Assembly: GCF_003008615.1 (NCBI RefSeq)
Contig: NZ_CP027657.1
Span: forward strand, 2,170,001 to 2,234,000
Length of the DNA: 64,000 nucleotides
Reading direction: 5' to 3'
DNA from: Pseudomonas mendocina
GTDB taxonomy: Bacteria > Pseudomonadota > Gammaproteobacteria > Pseudomonadales > Pseudomonadaceae
In this document: piece after piece, positions 36,557 to 45,956 of the stretch
Numbering within the stretch: the stretch's first letter is position 1
Layout of the letters: each line of letters opens with the position of its first letter
Translations under genes and position numbers: made by a program
The notes under the pieces: generated by a model
What the model was told of the DNA's origin: nothing
The model's input: the letters and a program-made list of their open reading frames with translations, nothing else
Database searches by the model: none

Positions 36557-37504
36557 GTGAGCCAGAACAAGCCTGCCGTGCGCACCTTCCAGGATCTGAT
36601 CCTGGCCCTGCAGAACTACTGGGCCGAGCAGGGCTGCGTGGTGCTGCAACCCTACGACATGGAAGTGGGCGCCGGCACCTTCCACACCGCCACCTTCCTG
36701 CGCGCCGTCGGCCCGGAAACCTGGAATGCCGCCTACGTGCAGCCTTCGCGTCGCCCGACCGACGGCCGCTACGGCGAAAACCCCAACCGCCTGCAGCACT
36801 ACTACCAGTTCCAGGTGGTTCTCAAGCCCAACCCGGAGAACTTCCAGGAGCTGTACCTGGGCTCGCTGAAAGCCATCGGCCTCGACCCGGAAGTCCACGA
36901 CATCCGCTTCGTCGAGGACAACTGGGAATCGCCGACTCTCGGCGCCTGGGGTCTGGGCTGGGAAATCTGGCTCAACGGCATGGAAGTCACCCAGTTCACC
37001 TACTTCCAGCAGGTCGGTGGCATCGAGTGCTACCCGGTGACCGGCGAGATCACCTACGGCCTGGAGCGCCTGGCCATGTACCTGCAGGGCGTCGACTCGG
37101 TCTACGACCTGATCTGGACCGACGGCCCGTTCGGCACCGTGACCTACGGCGATGTGTTCCACCAGAACGAAGTGGAACAGTCCACCTACAACTTCGAGCA
37201 CGCCAACGTCGAGAAGCTGTTCGAGCTGTTCGACTTCTACGAGAGCGAAGCCAACCGTCTGATCGAGCTGGAGCTGCCGCTGCCCACCTACGAGATGGTG
37301 CTCAAGGCCTCGCACACCTTCAACCTGCTGGACGCCCGCCGCGCCATCTCGGTGACCGCACGCCAGCAGTACATCCTGCGCGTGCGCACCCTGGCCCGCG
37401 CCGTGGCGCAGAGCTACCTGCAGGCGCGCGCCAAGCTCGGCTTCCCCATGGCCACCCCCGAACTGCGTGACGAAGTACTGGCCAAGCTGGAGGCGCAAGC
37501 ATGA
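36557..37504 (+). CDS. glyQ: glycyl-tRNA synthetase alpha subunit
   Basis: The product is 315 aa (E. coli 303). It is the catalytic subunit of the alpha2beta2 glycyl-tRNA synthetase. [17 protein letters not shown] starts the class II core; [19 protein letters not shown] and [19 protein letters not shown] form motif 2. The start is GTG 36557 ([14 protein letters not shown]); upstream in-frame ATGs add atypical sequence. A CAGGTGAT ribosome site precedes it. It overlaps glyS by four bases. Confidence 0.97.
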   Translation: MSQNKPAVRTFQDLILALQNYWAEQGCVVLQPYDMEVGAGTFHTATFLRAVGPETWNAAYVQPSRRPTDGRYGENPNRLQHYYQFQVVLKPNPENFQELYLGSLKAIGLDPEVHDIRFVEDNWESPTLGAWGLGWEIWLNGMEVTQFTYFQQVGGIECYPVTGEITYGLERLAMYLQGVDSVYDLIWTDGPFGTVTYGDVFHQNEVEQSTYNFEHANVEKLFELFDFYESEANRLIELELPLPTYEMVLKASHTFNLLDARRAISVTARQQYILRVRTLARAVAQSYLQARAKLGFPMATPELRDEVLAKLEAQA

Positions 37505-39555
37505 GTGCACAAGATTTCCTGGTCGAACTGGGCACTGAAGAGTTGCCACCCAAAGCCCTGAAAAGCCTCGGTGATGCCTTCCTCGCCGGTATCGAGAAAG
37601 GCCTCAAGGCCGCTGGCCTGGGCTATGCCGGCACCCGCGTGTACGCCGCGCCGCGCCGCCTGGCGGTGCTGGTCGAGCAGCTCGAAGAGCAGCAGGCCGA
37701 CCGCAGCATGAACCTCGATGGCCCGCCCATCCAGGCCGCCTTCGACGCCGACGGCAACCCGACCCAAGCCGCCCTGGGCTTCGCCCGCAAGTGCGGCGTG
37801 GACATCGCCGAGATCGACCGCAGCGGCGCGAAACTGCGTTTCGCCCAGCACATCCCCGGCCAGCCAGCGGTAAACCTGCTGCCGACCATCGTGCAGGATT
37901 CGCTGAACGACCTGCCCATCCCGAAACGCATGCGCTGGGCCGCCCGTCGTGACGAGTTCGTGCGTCCGACCCAATGGCTGGTGATGCTGTTCGGCGACGC
38001 CGTGGTCGACTGCGAGATCCTCGCGCAGAAGTCTGGTCGCGTCTCCCGTGGCCACCGCTTCCACGCCAACCGTGACGTGCGCATCAGCAGCCCGGCCAAC
38101 TACGCCGAAGATCTGCGTAGCGCCTATGTGCTGGCCGACTTTGCCGAACGCCGCGAGCTCATCAGCCGCCGTGTCGACGAACTGGCTGCGGCCGAGCAGG
38201 GCAGCGCCATCGTGCCGCCAGCGCTGCTGGATGAAGTGACCGCCCTGGTCGAGTGGCCGGTGCCGCTGGTCTGCTCCTTCGAGGAACGCTTCCTCGAGGT
38301 GCCGCAGGAAGCGCTGATCAGCACCATGCAGGACAACCAGAAGTACTTCTGCCTGCTTGATGCGAACGGCAAGCTGCTGCCGCGCTTCATCACCGTGGCC
38401 AACGTCGAGTCCAAGGATCCGGCGCAGATCGTCTCGGGTAACGAGAAGGTGGTGCGTCCGCGCCTGACCGACGCCGAGTTCTTCTTCAAGCAGGACAAGA
38501 AGCAGAAGCTCGAAGGCTTCAACCAGCGCCTGGCCAACGTGGTGTTCCAGGCCCAGCTCGGTTCGGTGTTCGACAAGGCTCAACGCGTGTCCGCCCTTGC
38601 CGGTTTCATCGCCCGTGAAGTCGGTGGCGACGCTAAGCGCGCCGCCCGTGCCGGCCTACTGTCCAAATGCGACCTGGCCACCGAGATGGTTGGCGAATTC
38701 CCCGAGATGCAGGGCATCGCCGGCTACTACTACGCGCTCAACGACGGTGAGCCACAGGACGTCGCCCTGGCGCTGAACGAGCAGTACATGCCGCGTGGTG
38801 CCGGCGCCGAACTGCCGAGCACCCTCACCGGTGCCGCCGTGGCGGTGGCCGACAAGCTCGACACCCTGGTCGGCATCTTCGGTATCGGCATGCTGCCGAC
38901 CGGTTCGAAAGACCCCTATGCCCTGCGTCGTGCCGCCCTCGGCGTGCTGCGCATCCTGATCGAGAAGGGCCTGGATCTGGATCTGGCCGCCGCGGTCGAC
39001 TTCGCCGTCGCCCAGTACGCCGGCAAGATCAAGACCGAAGGCCTGGCCGCCCAGGTGCTGGAGTTCATCTTCGACCGCCTGCGTGCGCGCTACGAAGATG
39101 AAGGCATCGAAGTGGCCGTTTACCAGGCGGTACGTGCGGTCACTCCGACCTCGCCGCTGGACTTCGACCAGCGCGTGCAGGCCGTGCAGGCCTTCCGCAA
39201 GCTGCCACAGGCCGCTGCCCTGGCCGCCGCCAACAAGCGCGTGTCGAACCTGCTGAGCAAGGCCGAAGGTGGCGTCGCCGCCCAGGTCGAAGCGCACTAC
39301 TTCGACAACCCCAGCGAGTTTGCCCTGCACGCCGCCATCCAGCAGGCCGACCAGGCTGTACAGCCGCTGGCAGCCGCCCGCCAGTACAACGAAGCCCTGG
39401 CCAAGCTGGCCAGTCTGCGTGAGCCGGTGGATGCCTTCTTCGAAGCGGTGCTGGTCAACGCCGAGGATGCGCGCGTGCGCGCCAACCGCTATGCCCTGCT
39501 GGCTCGCCTGCGCGGGCTGTTCCTCGGTGTGGCGGACATCTCGGTACTGGGCTGA
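37501..39555 (+). CDS. glyS: glycyl-tRNA synthetase beta subunit
   Basis: The product is 684 aa (E. coli 689). It binds and positions tRNA-Gly for the alpha subunit. [16 protein letters not shown] starts the protein; [25 protein letters not shown] and [16 protein letters not shown] [16 protein letters not shown] are family blocks, with an anticodon-binding C-terminal region. It is translationally coupled to glyQ and followed by a strong terminator. Confidence 0.97.
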   Translation: MSAQDFLVELGTEELPPKALKSLGDAFLAGIEKGLKAAGLGYAGTRVYAAPRRLAVLVEQLEEQQADRSMNLDGPPIQAAFDADGNPTQAALGFARKCGVDIAEIDRSGAKLRFAQHIPGQPAVNLLPTIVQDSLNDLPIPKRMRWAARRDEFVRPTQWLVMLFGDAVVDCEILAQKSGRVSRGHRFHANRDVRISSPANYAEDLRSAYVLADFAERRELISRRVDELAAAEQGSAIVPPALLDEVTALVEWPVPLVCSFEERFLEVPQEALISTMQDNQKYFCLLDANGKLLPRFITVANVESKDPAQIVSGNEKVVRPRLTDAEFFFKQDKKQKLEGFNQRLANVVFQAQLGSVFDKAQRVSALAGFIAREVGGDAKRAARAGLLSKCDLATEMVGEFPEMQGIAGYYYALNDGEPQDVALALNEQYMPRGAGAELPSTLTGAAVAVADKLDTLVGIFGIGMLPTGSKDPYALRRAALGVLRILIEKGLDLDLAAAVDFAVAQYAGKIKTEGLAAQVLEFIFDRLRARYEDEGIEVAVYQAVRAVTPTSPLDFDQRVQAVQAFRKLPQAAALAAANKRVSNLLSKAEGGVAAQVEAHYFDNPSEFALHAAIQQADQAVQPLAAARQYNEALAKLASLREPVDAFFEAVLVNAEDARVRANRYALLARLRGLFLGVADISVLG

Positions 39556-39561
39556 CGCCAG

Positions 39562-39593
39562 ACGCAGGCCGCGAAGGTTTTCGCGGCCTGCGT
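39562..39593 (+). terminator. intrinsic terminator after glyS
   Basis: ACGCAGGCCGCGAA, loop GGTT and TTCGCGGCCTGCGT form a 14-bp perfect stem 7 bases after the glyS stop, followed by TCGTTTCC. Confidence 0.85.
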
Positions 39594-39624
39594 TCGTTTC
39601 CATCTCTGCTTCTGGCGTGGCTGC

Positions 39625-40155
39625 ATGAAACTGCTGATCCTCGACCGCGACGGCGTCATCAACGAAGACTCCGACGCCTATATCAAGACGCTCGACGAGT
39701 GGCTTCCCATTCCCTCATCGATCACCGCCATCGCGCGCCTGTCGAAAGCGGGCTGGACAGTGGCCGTGGCCACCAACCAGTCCGGCATCGCTCGCGGCTA
39801 CTACGACCTGGCAACCCTGGAGTCGATGCACGCGCGTCTGCGCGAGCTGGTGGCGGAGCAGGGTGGTGAGGTCGGCCTGATCGTTTACTGCCCGCACGGG
39901 CCGGACGACGGCTGTGACTGCCGCAAGCCGAAACCGGGTATGTTGCAGCAGATCGCTGCGCACTACGCCACGGAACTGGCAGGAATCTGGTTCGTTGGCG
40001 ATAGCAGCGGTGACCTGCAAGCCGCGTTGGCCGTCGATTGTCAGCCTGTGCTGGTGAAAACCGGCAAGGGCGAACGAACCCTGGCCAAGCCACTGCCGCC
40101 AGGAACCCTGGTATTCGATGATCTGGCGGCGGTCGCCGATCAACTGCTCTCATAA
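39625..40155 (+). CDS. gmhB: D-glycero-beta-D-manno-heptose-1,7-bisphosphate 7-phosphatase
   Basis: The product is 176 aa of the HAD superfamily. LILDRDGVINED is HAD motif I with both aspartates; ATNQSGIARGYY is motif II. CPHGPDDGCDCRKPKPGM supplies the zinc-binding cysteines and histidine typical of GmhB, and FVGDSSGDLQAA is motif IV. It acts in ADP-heptose synthesis for the LPS core. The downstream plsC-like gene follows after 13 bases, so the two form an operon. Confidence 0.93.
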   Translation: MKLLILDRDGVINEDSDAYIKTLDEWLPIPSSITAIARLSKAGWTVAVATNQSGIARGYYDLATLESMHARLRELVAEQGGEVGLIVYCPHGPDDGCDCRKPKPGMLQQIAAHYATELAGIWFVGDSSGDLQAALAVDCQPVLVKTGKGERTLAKPLPPGTLVFDDLAAVADQLLS

Positions 40156-40168
40156 GGTGTGAAGGTTC

Positions 40169-40936
40169 ATGGCGATCGTGCAGGCATTCAGAGTCACGCT
40201 TTTCTACCTGCTGCTGTCGTCCAGCTCGTTCTTCTGGTGCCTGATCAGCCTGGTGGTCGCACCTTTGCTGCCGTTCCGCCAACGCTACCGCTTCGTGGTT
40301 CAGGCCTGGTGTAGCTGCGCCGTGTGGCTGGCCAAAGTGATCGTCGGTATCCGCTATGACGTGCGTGGCGTGGAGAATATCCCCGAGCGCCCCTGCGTGA
40401 TCCTCTCCAACCACCAGAGCACCTGGGAAACCTTCTTCCTCTCCGCCTATTTCGAACCGCTCAGCCAGGTGGTCAAGCGCGAGCTGTTGCGCGTGCCGTT
40501 CTTCGGCTGGGGCATGGCGCTGCTCAAGCCCATCGCCATCGACCGCAGCAACCCCAAGGCCGCGCTCAAGCAATTGGCCAAGCAGGGCGACGAACGTCTC
40601 AAGCAGGGTGCCTGGGTACTGGTGTTCCCCGAAGGCACGCGGATTCCGCCCGGCCAGATCGGCAAGTTCTCCCGCGGCGGCACTGCCCTGGCGGTGAACG
40701 CCGGCCTGCCGGTACTGCCCATCGCGCACAACGCCGGCGAATTCTGGCCCAAGGCAGGCTGGGGCAAGCGCTCGGGCACCATTCAGGTGATCATCGGCCA
40801 GCCGATGTACGCCGAGGGCGACGGCCCGCGTGCCATCGCCGAACTCAACGAGCGAGCCTTCCAGTGGGCCTGCCGGCAGCAGGCCGAGCTGCGGGGCGAA
40901 GAGCCGCAGCTGAGCCGCCTGGGAGAGACTGCCTGA
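40169..40936 (+). CDS. 1-acylglycerol-3-phosphate O-acyltransferase (PlsC type)
   Basis: The product is 255 aa with an N-terminal membrane segment. The acceptor motif is NHQSTWETF, an HX4E variant of the usual HX4D (H82, E87). FPEGTRIPPG is the phosphate-binding motif III. It acylates lysophosphatidic acid at the inner membrane. In P. aeruginosa the gene between gmhB and gyrB is named lptA. A perfect DnaA box (TGTGGATAA, 40939-40947) directly follows its stop. Confidence 0.93.
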   Translation: MAIVQAFRVTLFYLLLSSSSFFWCLISLVVAPLLPFRQRYRFVVQAWCSCAVWLAKVIVGIRYDVRGVENIPERPCVILSNHQSTWETFFLSAYFEPLSQVVKRELLRVPFFGWGMALLKPIAIDRSNPKAALKQLAKQGDERLKQGAWVLVFPEGTRIPPGQIGKFSRGGTALAVNAGLPVLPIAHNAGEFWPKAGWGKRSGTIQVIIGQPMYAEGDGPRAIAELNERAFQWACRQQAELRGEEPQLSRLGETA

Positions 40937-40938
40937 CC

Positions 40939-40947
40939 TGTGGATAA
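40939..40947 (-). promoter_or_regulatory. isolated perfect DnaA box
   Basis: TGTGGATAA is the exact complement of TTATCCACA. It starts 3 bases after the acyltransferase stop, far outside oriC. Confidence 0.6.
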
Positions 40948-41050
40948 GCTGTGCACGAAACACAATCAAAGCGCCACTATTGCTTGTATCTAGCTGATTT
41001 TCCTGGCGAATCGTCAGTGCTAGGAAAATCGCCTAACAGGGTATAAGTTG

Positions 41051-41091
41051 TCGCCTCAGTAGGGCGGGTTGCACCCGCCCTACTGAGGCGA
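41051..41091. repeat. perfect 19-bp hairpin
   Basis: TCGCCTCAGTAGGGCGGGT and its exact complement flank a three-base loop TGC. The position, 114 bases after the acyltransferase stop and 82 before ynbA, suits a terminator, though the following bases (TAAATCC) lack a T tract. It may be another palindromic repeat family. Confidence 0.7.
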
Positions 41092-41173
41092 TAAATCCGC
41101 TTCTACCTCGATGGGTTCACAGTCTTGCCTGCGGCAATGGTCGAAGATGGGACAAGAAAGGGAATTCGCTGCC

Positions 41174-41779
41174 ATGCCATCGATCTACCAGCTCAAACCG
41201 GCCTTCCAGAACCTGCTGCGCCCCGGCGTCGAACGTCTGTACGCCCGTGGCGTCACCGCCAATCAAGTCACTCTGGCCGCTGCCGTCGTCTCCGTGCTAC
41301 TCGGCGTCCTGCTCGCTGCTTTCAGCCACATTGCCTGGCTGTTCGCCCTGATCCCCCTGTGGATGCTGCTGCGCATGGCACTGAACGCCGTCGACGGCAT
41401 GCTCGCGCGCGAATTTGGTCAACAATCGAAGCTGGGGGCTTATCTCAACGAGCTCTGCGACGTGATCGCCGACAGCGCGCTGTATCTACCCTTCGCTCTC
41501 GTGGCAGGCGTCTCGCCGCTGCTGGTGATTGTTGTTGTGCTGCTGGCGGTGATCAGCGAATACGCCGGCGTGCTTGGCCCCATGGTCGGCGCCTCTCGCC
41601 GCTATGACGGACCGATGGGCAAGAGCGATCGCGCCTTCTGCTTCGGCGTGCTCGGTGCAGGCGTCGCCACCGGTCTGCTCACAGCCCTATGGATCAATTC
41701 CCTGCTGGCTGTGGTCTTAGCACTGCTGCTCTATACCCTCTATAACCGCGTTCGCCATGGGTTGGCCGAAACGGCCTGA
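41174..41779 (+). CDS. ynbA: CDP-alcohol phosphatidyltransferase-family protein (YnbA-like)
   Basis: The product is 201 aa, the same length as E. coli YnbA, with about six membrane helices. The CDP-alcohol transferase motif is recognisable but altered: N71-x2-D74-G75-x2-A78-R79-x8-G88-x3-N92-x3-D96. Two of the four metal-binding aspartates (first and third) are asparagine. The family joins an alcohol to a CDP-activated lipid in the inner membrane. The alcohol is unknown. ATG 41174 starts the cluster; ynbC follows after 26 bases. The changed motif leaves open whether it is catalytic. Confidence 0.85.
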   Translation: MPSIYQLKPAFQNLLRPGVERLYARGVTANQVTLAAAVVSVLLGVLLAAFSHIAWLFALIPLWMLLRMALNAVDGMLAREFGQQSKLGAYLNELCDVIADSALYLPFALVAGVSPLLVIVVVLLAVISEYAGVLGPMVGASRRYDGPMGKSDRAFCFGVLGAGVATGLLTALWINSLLAVVLALLLYTLYNRVRHGLAETA

Positions 41780-41805
41780 GCCCTCTCAAGGAATAAGGAG
41801 ATTCC

Positions 41806-43560
41806 ATGCGCCCCGTCCAACTGCATACCTTTGCCACCCACGACGACGTCGAGCTGAGCTATCGCCACTGGCCGGCGACTGCGCCTGCCGATGGCCCGCG
41901 CCAAGCAGTGCTGCTGTTCCATCGTGGCCACGAACATGGCGGGCGCATGGCTCATCTGGTGGATGAGCTGGAGCTGCCGCACTGCGACTTCTTCGCCTGG
42001 GATGCCCGTGGCCACGGGCTGTCGCCCGGTGCACGCGGCGACAGCCCAAGCTTTGCCACCAGCGTGCGCGACGTGCAGACCTTCATCGAGCACATCGGCA
42101 GCCAGCACGACATCGCCGAGGAGAATCTGGCCGTCGTGGCGCAAAGCGTCGGTGCGGTGATCATCTCCACCTGGGCTCACGATTACGCGCCCAAGGTGCG
42201 CTGCCTGGTGCTCGCCTCGCCGGCGTTCAAGGTCAAGCTCTACGTACCCTTCGCCCACCCCGGTTTGAAGCTGCTGCACGCCTGGCGCGGCAACTTCTTC
42301 GTCAACAGCTACGTCAAGGCGCGTTTCCTCAGCCACGATCCCGAGCGTATTGCCTCCTTCGAGAACGACTCGCTGATCGCCCGACCCATTTCGGTGACCA
42401 TGTTGCTCGGCCTGTACGAGGCAGCTGACCGCATCGTCGCCGACGCCCAGGCGATCCAGGTGCCGACGCAACTGCTGATTTCCGGCGCCGACTTCGTCGT
42501 CCACCGCAAGCCACAGGAAGACTTCTTCGAGCGTCTCGGCAGCCTGCGCAAGGAAAAGCACCTGCTGCCGGGCTTCTTCCACGACACTCTCGGCGAACGC
42601 GACCGCGCCCATGCCCTGAGCCGCGCGCGGCGCTTTATCCTGCGCAACTTCGAGGAGCCGCTGACACGCCCCTCGCTGCTCGATGCCGACCGCCTGGGCG
42701 CCACCTGCGCCGAAGCCGAGGAACTGGCCGCACCGCTGCCGAAAAACTCGCTGCGCGACCTCTACTGGCGTACCACCCGCGCCGGCATGCGCCTGGGCAG
42801 CAGCTTGTCGGCCGGGGTGAAGCTTGGCTTCGACACCGGCTTCGACTCCGGCAGCACCCTCGATTACGTCTACCGCAACCAGCCCACTGGCAAAGGCGCG
42901 CTGGGCCGCCTGATCGACCAGAACTACCTGGACTCCATAGGCTGGCGCGGCATTCGCCAGCGCAAGCTGCATGCTGAAGAACTACTGCGCCTGGCCATGA
43001 GCAAACTGCGCGAGACGAACAGAGCCGTACGCATCGTCGATATCGCCGCCGGCCATGGCCGCTACATCCTCGAATCGCTGGAGGGCCAGGAGCAACGCCC
43101 CGACTCGATCCTGCTGCGCGACTACAGCGACATCAACGTGCGCGACGGCAATGCGCTGATCCAGCAGAAGGGCCTTGGCGACATCGCCCGCTTCGTCAAA
43201 GGCGACGCATTCGACCGCGAGGATCTCGCCGCGCTCGACCCGAAACCAACCCTGGCGGTGGTCTCCGGCCTGTACGAACTGTTCGGCAGCAACCAGATGG
43301 TCGGTGACTCGCTGGCTGGCCTGGCAGCCGCAGTCGAGGAGGGCGGCTATCTGGTCTACACCGGCCAACCCTGGCACCCGCAGCTGGAACTGATCGCCCG
43401 CGCCCTGACCAGCCACCGCAATGGTCAGGCCTGGGTCATGCGTCGGCGTAGCCAGGCAGAGATGGATCAGTTGGTGGAAGCCGCTGGTTTTCGCAAGGTG
43501 GCGCAGCGCATCGACCAATGGGGCATCTTCAGCGTATCCCTGGCACAACGGGTGAAGTGA
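41806..43560 (+). CDS. ynbC: alpha/beta hydrolase fused to SAM methyltransferase (YnbC-like)
   Basis: The product is 584 aa (E. coli YnbC 585). Residues about 1-285 are a monoacylglycerol-lipase-like hydrolase: FHRGHEHGGR, WDARGHGLSPG, the nucleophile S114 in VAQSVGA, the acid near D229 and H259 in PGFFHDTLGE. Residues about 385-584 are a class I methyltransferase with motif I at VDIAAGHGRY (411-420). The fusion suggests deacylation and methylation of one lipid. Both active sites look intact. ATG 41806 follows AAGGAATAAGGAG. Its stop shares one base with the next start. Confidence 0.88.
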   Translation: MRPVQLHTFATHDDVELSYRHWPATAPADGPRQAVLLFHRGHEHGGRMAHLVDELELPHCDFFAWDARGHGLSPGARGDSPSFATSVRDVQTFIEHIGSQHDIAEENLAVVAQSVGAVIISTWAHDYAPKVRCLVLASPAFKVKLYVPFAHPGLKLLHAWRGNFFVNSYVKARFLSHDPERIASFENDSLIARPISVTMLLGLYEAADRIVADAQAIQVPTQLLISGADFVVHRKPQEDFFERLGSLRKEKHLLPGFFHDTLGERDRAHALSRARRFILRNFEEPLTRPSLLDADRLGATCAEAEELAAPLPKNSLRDLYWRTTRAGMRLGSSLSAGVKLGFDTGFDSGSTLDYVYRNQPTGKGALGRLIDQNYLDSIGWRGIRQRKLHAEELLRLAMSKLRETNRAVRIVDIAAGHGRYILESLEGQEQRPDSILLRDYSDINVRDGNALIQQKGLGDIARFVKGDAFDREDLAALDPKPTLAVVSGLYELFGSNQMVGDSLAGLAAAVEEGGYLVYTGQPWHPQLELIARALTSHRNGQAWVMRRRSQAEMDQLVEAAGFRKVAQRIDQWGIFSVSLAQRVK

Positions 43561-44897
43561 TGGACAGCGCCCGTGAACAGGGATTGTGGAAGCGCGGCGT
43601 ACTCTGGCTGCTGTTGCTTGGCCCGCTGTTCTTCGCCAGCTATGGTTTCGCCAACTGGTTTACTGGGCAACGCGATGACGTCGGCAGCCTGGTCTTCGCC
43701 TGGGAGCCGCAGATACCGCTCTGGCCCTGGACTATCGTGCCGTACTGGTCGATCGACTTGCTCTATGGTCTGTCCTTCCTGTTACCAGCCTGTCGCCGCG
43801 AGATGGATCGCCACGCCCTGCGCCTGCTTGCCGCGCAGGTGATCTGCGTCGCCTGCTTCCTGCTTTGGCCACTGCGCTTCACCTTCGAACGGCCGCCGCT
43901 GGACGGCACCTTCGGCCTGATGTTCGACGTGCTGATGGGCTTCGACAAACCCTTCAACCAGGCGCCCTCACTGCATATCACGCTGTTGGTGATCATCTGG
44001 GCGATGTTCGCCAATCACACGCGCGGGCTGTTCTGGCGCGGCCTGCTGCACCTGTGGATGGCGCTGATCGGCATCTCGGTGCTGACCACCTGGCAACACC
44101 ACTTCATCGATGTGCCCACCGGGGCGCTGGCCGGCTTCTTCTGCCTGTGGCTGCTACCGCTACGAGGCGATACGCCGCTGCGACAGATGCGCCTGAGCAG
44201 CGATCCACGCCGTTGGCGCCTGGCGCTGCGCTACAGCCTCGGCACGCTGCTGTGCACGGCGCTGGCGGTCAATCTGGGCGGCGCCTGGCTGTGGTTGTTC
44301 TGGCCGGCGGTAGCCCTGGCGCTGGTCGCACTCAACTACCTGCTGTTCGGCCCTGGCGGCTTCCAAAAGCAAGCCGACGGTCGTCTCAGTCCGGCCGCCA
44401 CAGTCTTGCTCGCGCCCTATCTGCTCGGTGCCTGGATCAACTCGCGGCTATGGACGTTTCGCCAGCCAAAGCCCTGCCAAGTGGTGGAGGGCATCCACCT
44501 GGGTCGGCTCCCTGCGCCGCAGGATCTCGAGGGGTTTACCGCGCTGATCGACCTCTGCGCCGAACTGCCTCTGCAACGCACGCCACCAGCCTATTGCAGC
44601 CTGCCGTCGTTGGATCTGGTCGCGCCGGACGCGCTGACCTGCCAACACGCCGCCGAGGCCATCGAGCGCCTGCGTCATCACGGTCCGCTACTGGTGTGCT
44701 GTGCACTCGGTTATTCGCGCAGCGCCACTGCGGTGGCGGCGTGGCTGCTGCATAGCGGTCGCTGCCAGAGCGTGGAAGCGGCCGTGGATTTGATTCGCCA
44801 GGCGCGCCCTCAGGTCGTGCTCGGTTCGCAGCATCTGGCCGCCCTGCAAAACATGCTCGATGCACAACCGAGACTGGAGGTCGTTCATGCAGGCTGA
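43560..44897 (+). CDS. ynbD: PAP2 / dual-specificity phosphatase fusion (YnbD-like)
   Basis: The product is 445 aa (E. coli YnbD 430). Residues about 10-265 form a membrane PAP2-type domain with RFTFERPP, NQAPSLHIT (136-139 PSLH) and TWQHHFIDV (H180/H181, D184), resembling inositol-phosphoceramide synthase-like PAP2 domains. Residues about 300-440 are a dual-specificity phosphatase with CCALGYSRS, where C381 and R387 fit CX5R and D352 is a possible general acid. The usual His before the Cys is Cys380 here. It likely removes phosphate from a lipid head group. The start overlaps the ynbC stop (TGATG). Confidence 0.88.
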   Translation: MDSAREQGLWKRGVLWLLLLGPLFFASYGFANWFTGQRDDVGSLVFAWEPQIPLWPWTIVPYWSIDLLYGLSFLLPACRREMDRHALRLLAAQVICVACFLLWPLRFTFERPPLDGTFGLMFDVLMGFDKPFNQAPSLHITLLVIIWAMFANHTRGLFWRGLLHLWMALIGISVLTTWQHHFIDVPTGALAGFFCLWLLPLRGDTPLRQMRLSSDPRRWRLALRYSLGTLLCTALAVNLGGAWLWLFWPAVALALVALNYLLFGPGGFQKQADGRLSPAATVLLAPYLLGAWINSRLWTFRQPKPCQVVEGIHLGRLPAPQDLEGFTALIDLCAELPLQRTPPAYCSLPSLDLVAPDALTCQHAAEAIERLRHHGPLLVCCALGYSRSATAVAAWLLHSGRCQSVEAAVDLIRQARPQVVLGSQHLAALQNMLDAQPRLEVVHAG

Positions 44898-45321
44898 TCT
44901 GCTGCTGGTTGCGTCGCTGTTACGACGTGGCCGCAGCCTCGATCATTTCTCCAGCGCACTTAGCCTGGTCGCGGTGGTCTTCGGCCTAGCGCCATTGCTC
45001 GGCGCGCCAGGCAGCCTGACCCTGGCGCCGCTCTGCGCGCTGCTGCTGATCGCGGGCCTGGCCGAAAAATACTGGGCATTACGCGTGGCGCTCGATGCAG
45101 AGCTATTCCAGCACCTGGCCGAGTCAGGGGAACAGCTGGAGACACAGACCCAGGCCCTGGATCAGGCGTTGCAACGTCTGGGCCTGCAGTCTGGGGAGCA
45201 GGGTGATCGCTCCTGGAGCTCGCGCTGCCAGGGCGCATTGGGCCTGCTGCGCAAACAAGTACTCTGCCTCCTACTGCAGGCCGTGATCGTGCTGCTTGGA
45301 ATTTTCATAGTTCTCGCTTAA
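44887..45321 (+). CDS. small membrane protein of the lipid cluster, unknown function
   Basis: The product is 144 aa and no family was recognised. Two hydrophobic stretches near residues 25-60 (LSLVAVVFGLAPLLGAPGSL and LAPLCALLLIAGLA) and one at the C-terminus (VLCLLLQAVIVLLGIFIVLA) flank a polar middle with coiled-coil-like EQLETQTQALDQALQRLGL. The start overlaps ynbD by 11 bases, and the next gene begins 10 bases after the stop, so it is a genuine operon member. It may be a scaffold or accessory subunit. Confidence 0.8.
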   Translation: MQADLLLVASLLRRGRSLDHFSSALSLVAVVFGLAPLLGAPGSLTLAPLCALLLIAGLAEKYWALRVALDAELFQHLAESGEQLETQTQALDQALQRLGLQSGEQGDRSWSSRCQGALGLLRKQVLCLLLQAVIVLLGIFIVLA

Positions 45322-45331
45322 AGGAGTCACC

Positions 45332-45955
45332 ATGCTCGCCGCATTGACCGCTTTCGCCATCACCTCAGCGGCTCGACTGCTGACCGGTGCCCGCGCCTTG
45401 TGGCTCGGCAGCACCGCACAGGCCACTCAGCGCCTGTACTACGCCAACCACAGCAGCCATGGCGATTTCGTCCTGCTCTGGGCCTCGCTACCGCCCGAGT
45501 TGCGCAAGCGCACCCGGCCGGTGGCCGGGGCTGACTACTGGCAGAAGCCGGGTGTGCGCAGCTTTTTGATCAACCGCGTGTTCAACGGCGTGCTGATCGA
45601 CCGCGAGCGCAAGGAGGAAGGCGCCAATCCGCTACAACCGATGCTCGACGCGCTGGATAGCGGCGACTCGCTGATCATCTTCCCCGAGGGCACGCGCAAT
45701 CTCGGCGACGAGCCCTTGCTGCCCTTCAAGAGCGGGCTTTACCACCTCACCCAGGCTCGCCCGGACGTGGAGCTGGTGCCGGTGTGGATCGCCAACCTCA
45801 ACCGGGTCATGCCAAAGGGCAGGGCGCTGCCGCTGCCACTGCTGTGCACGCTGAGCTTCGGCGCGGCACTGGAGCCCATCGAGGGGGAGGGTAAGGACGC
45901 CTTCCTGGAACGCGCGCGTAACGCCCTGCTGGCACTGGCACCCGAGGAGGCCTGA
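45332..45955 (+). CDS. second PlsC-like lysophospholipid acyltransferase
   Basis: The product is 207 aa, shorter than typical PlsC. The acceptor motif is NHSSHGDF (H40-x4-D45) and motif III is FPEGTRN (117-122). GVLIDRERKEEG is motif II. An N-terminal hydrophobic stretch anchors it. It differs from the PlsC-type gene at 40169, so it is probably dedicated to the cluster and could reacylate the product of the YnbC hydrolase. AAAGGAG precedes the start; ynbB follows after one base. Confidence 0.88.
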   Translation: MLAALTAFAITSAARLLTGARALWLGSTAQATQRLYYANHSSHGDFVLLWASLPPELRKRTRPVAGADYWQKPGVRSFLINRVFNGVLIDRERKEEGANPLQPMLDALDSGDSLIIFPEGTRNLGDEPLLPFKSGLYHLTQARPDVELVPVWIANLNRVMPKGRALPLPLLCTLSFGAALEPIEGEGKDAFLERARNALLALAPEEA

Positions 45956-45956
45956 A

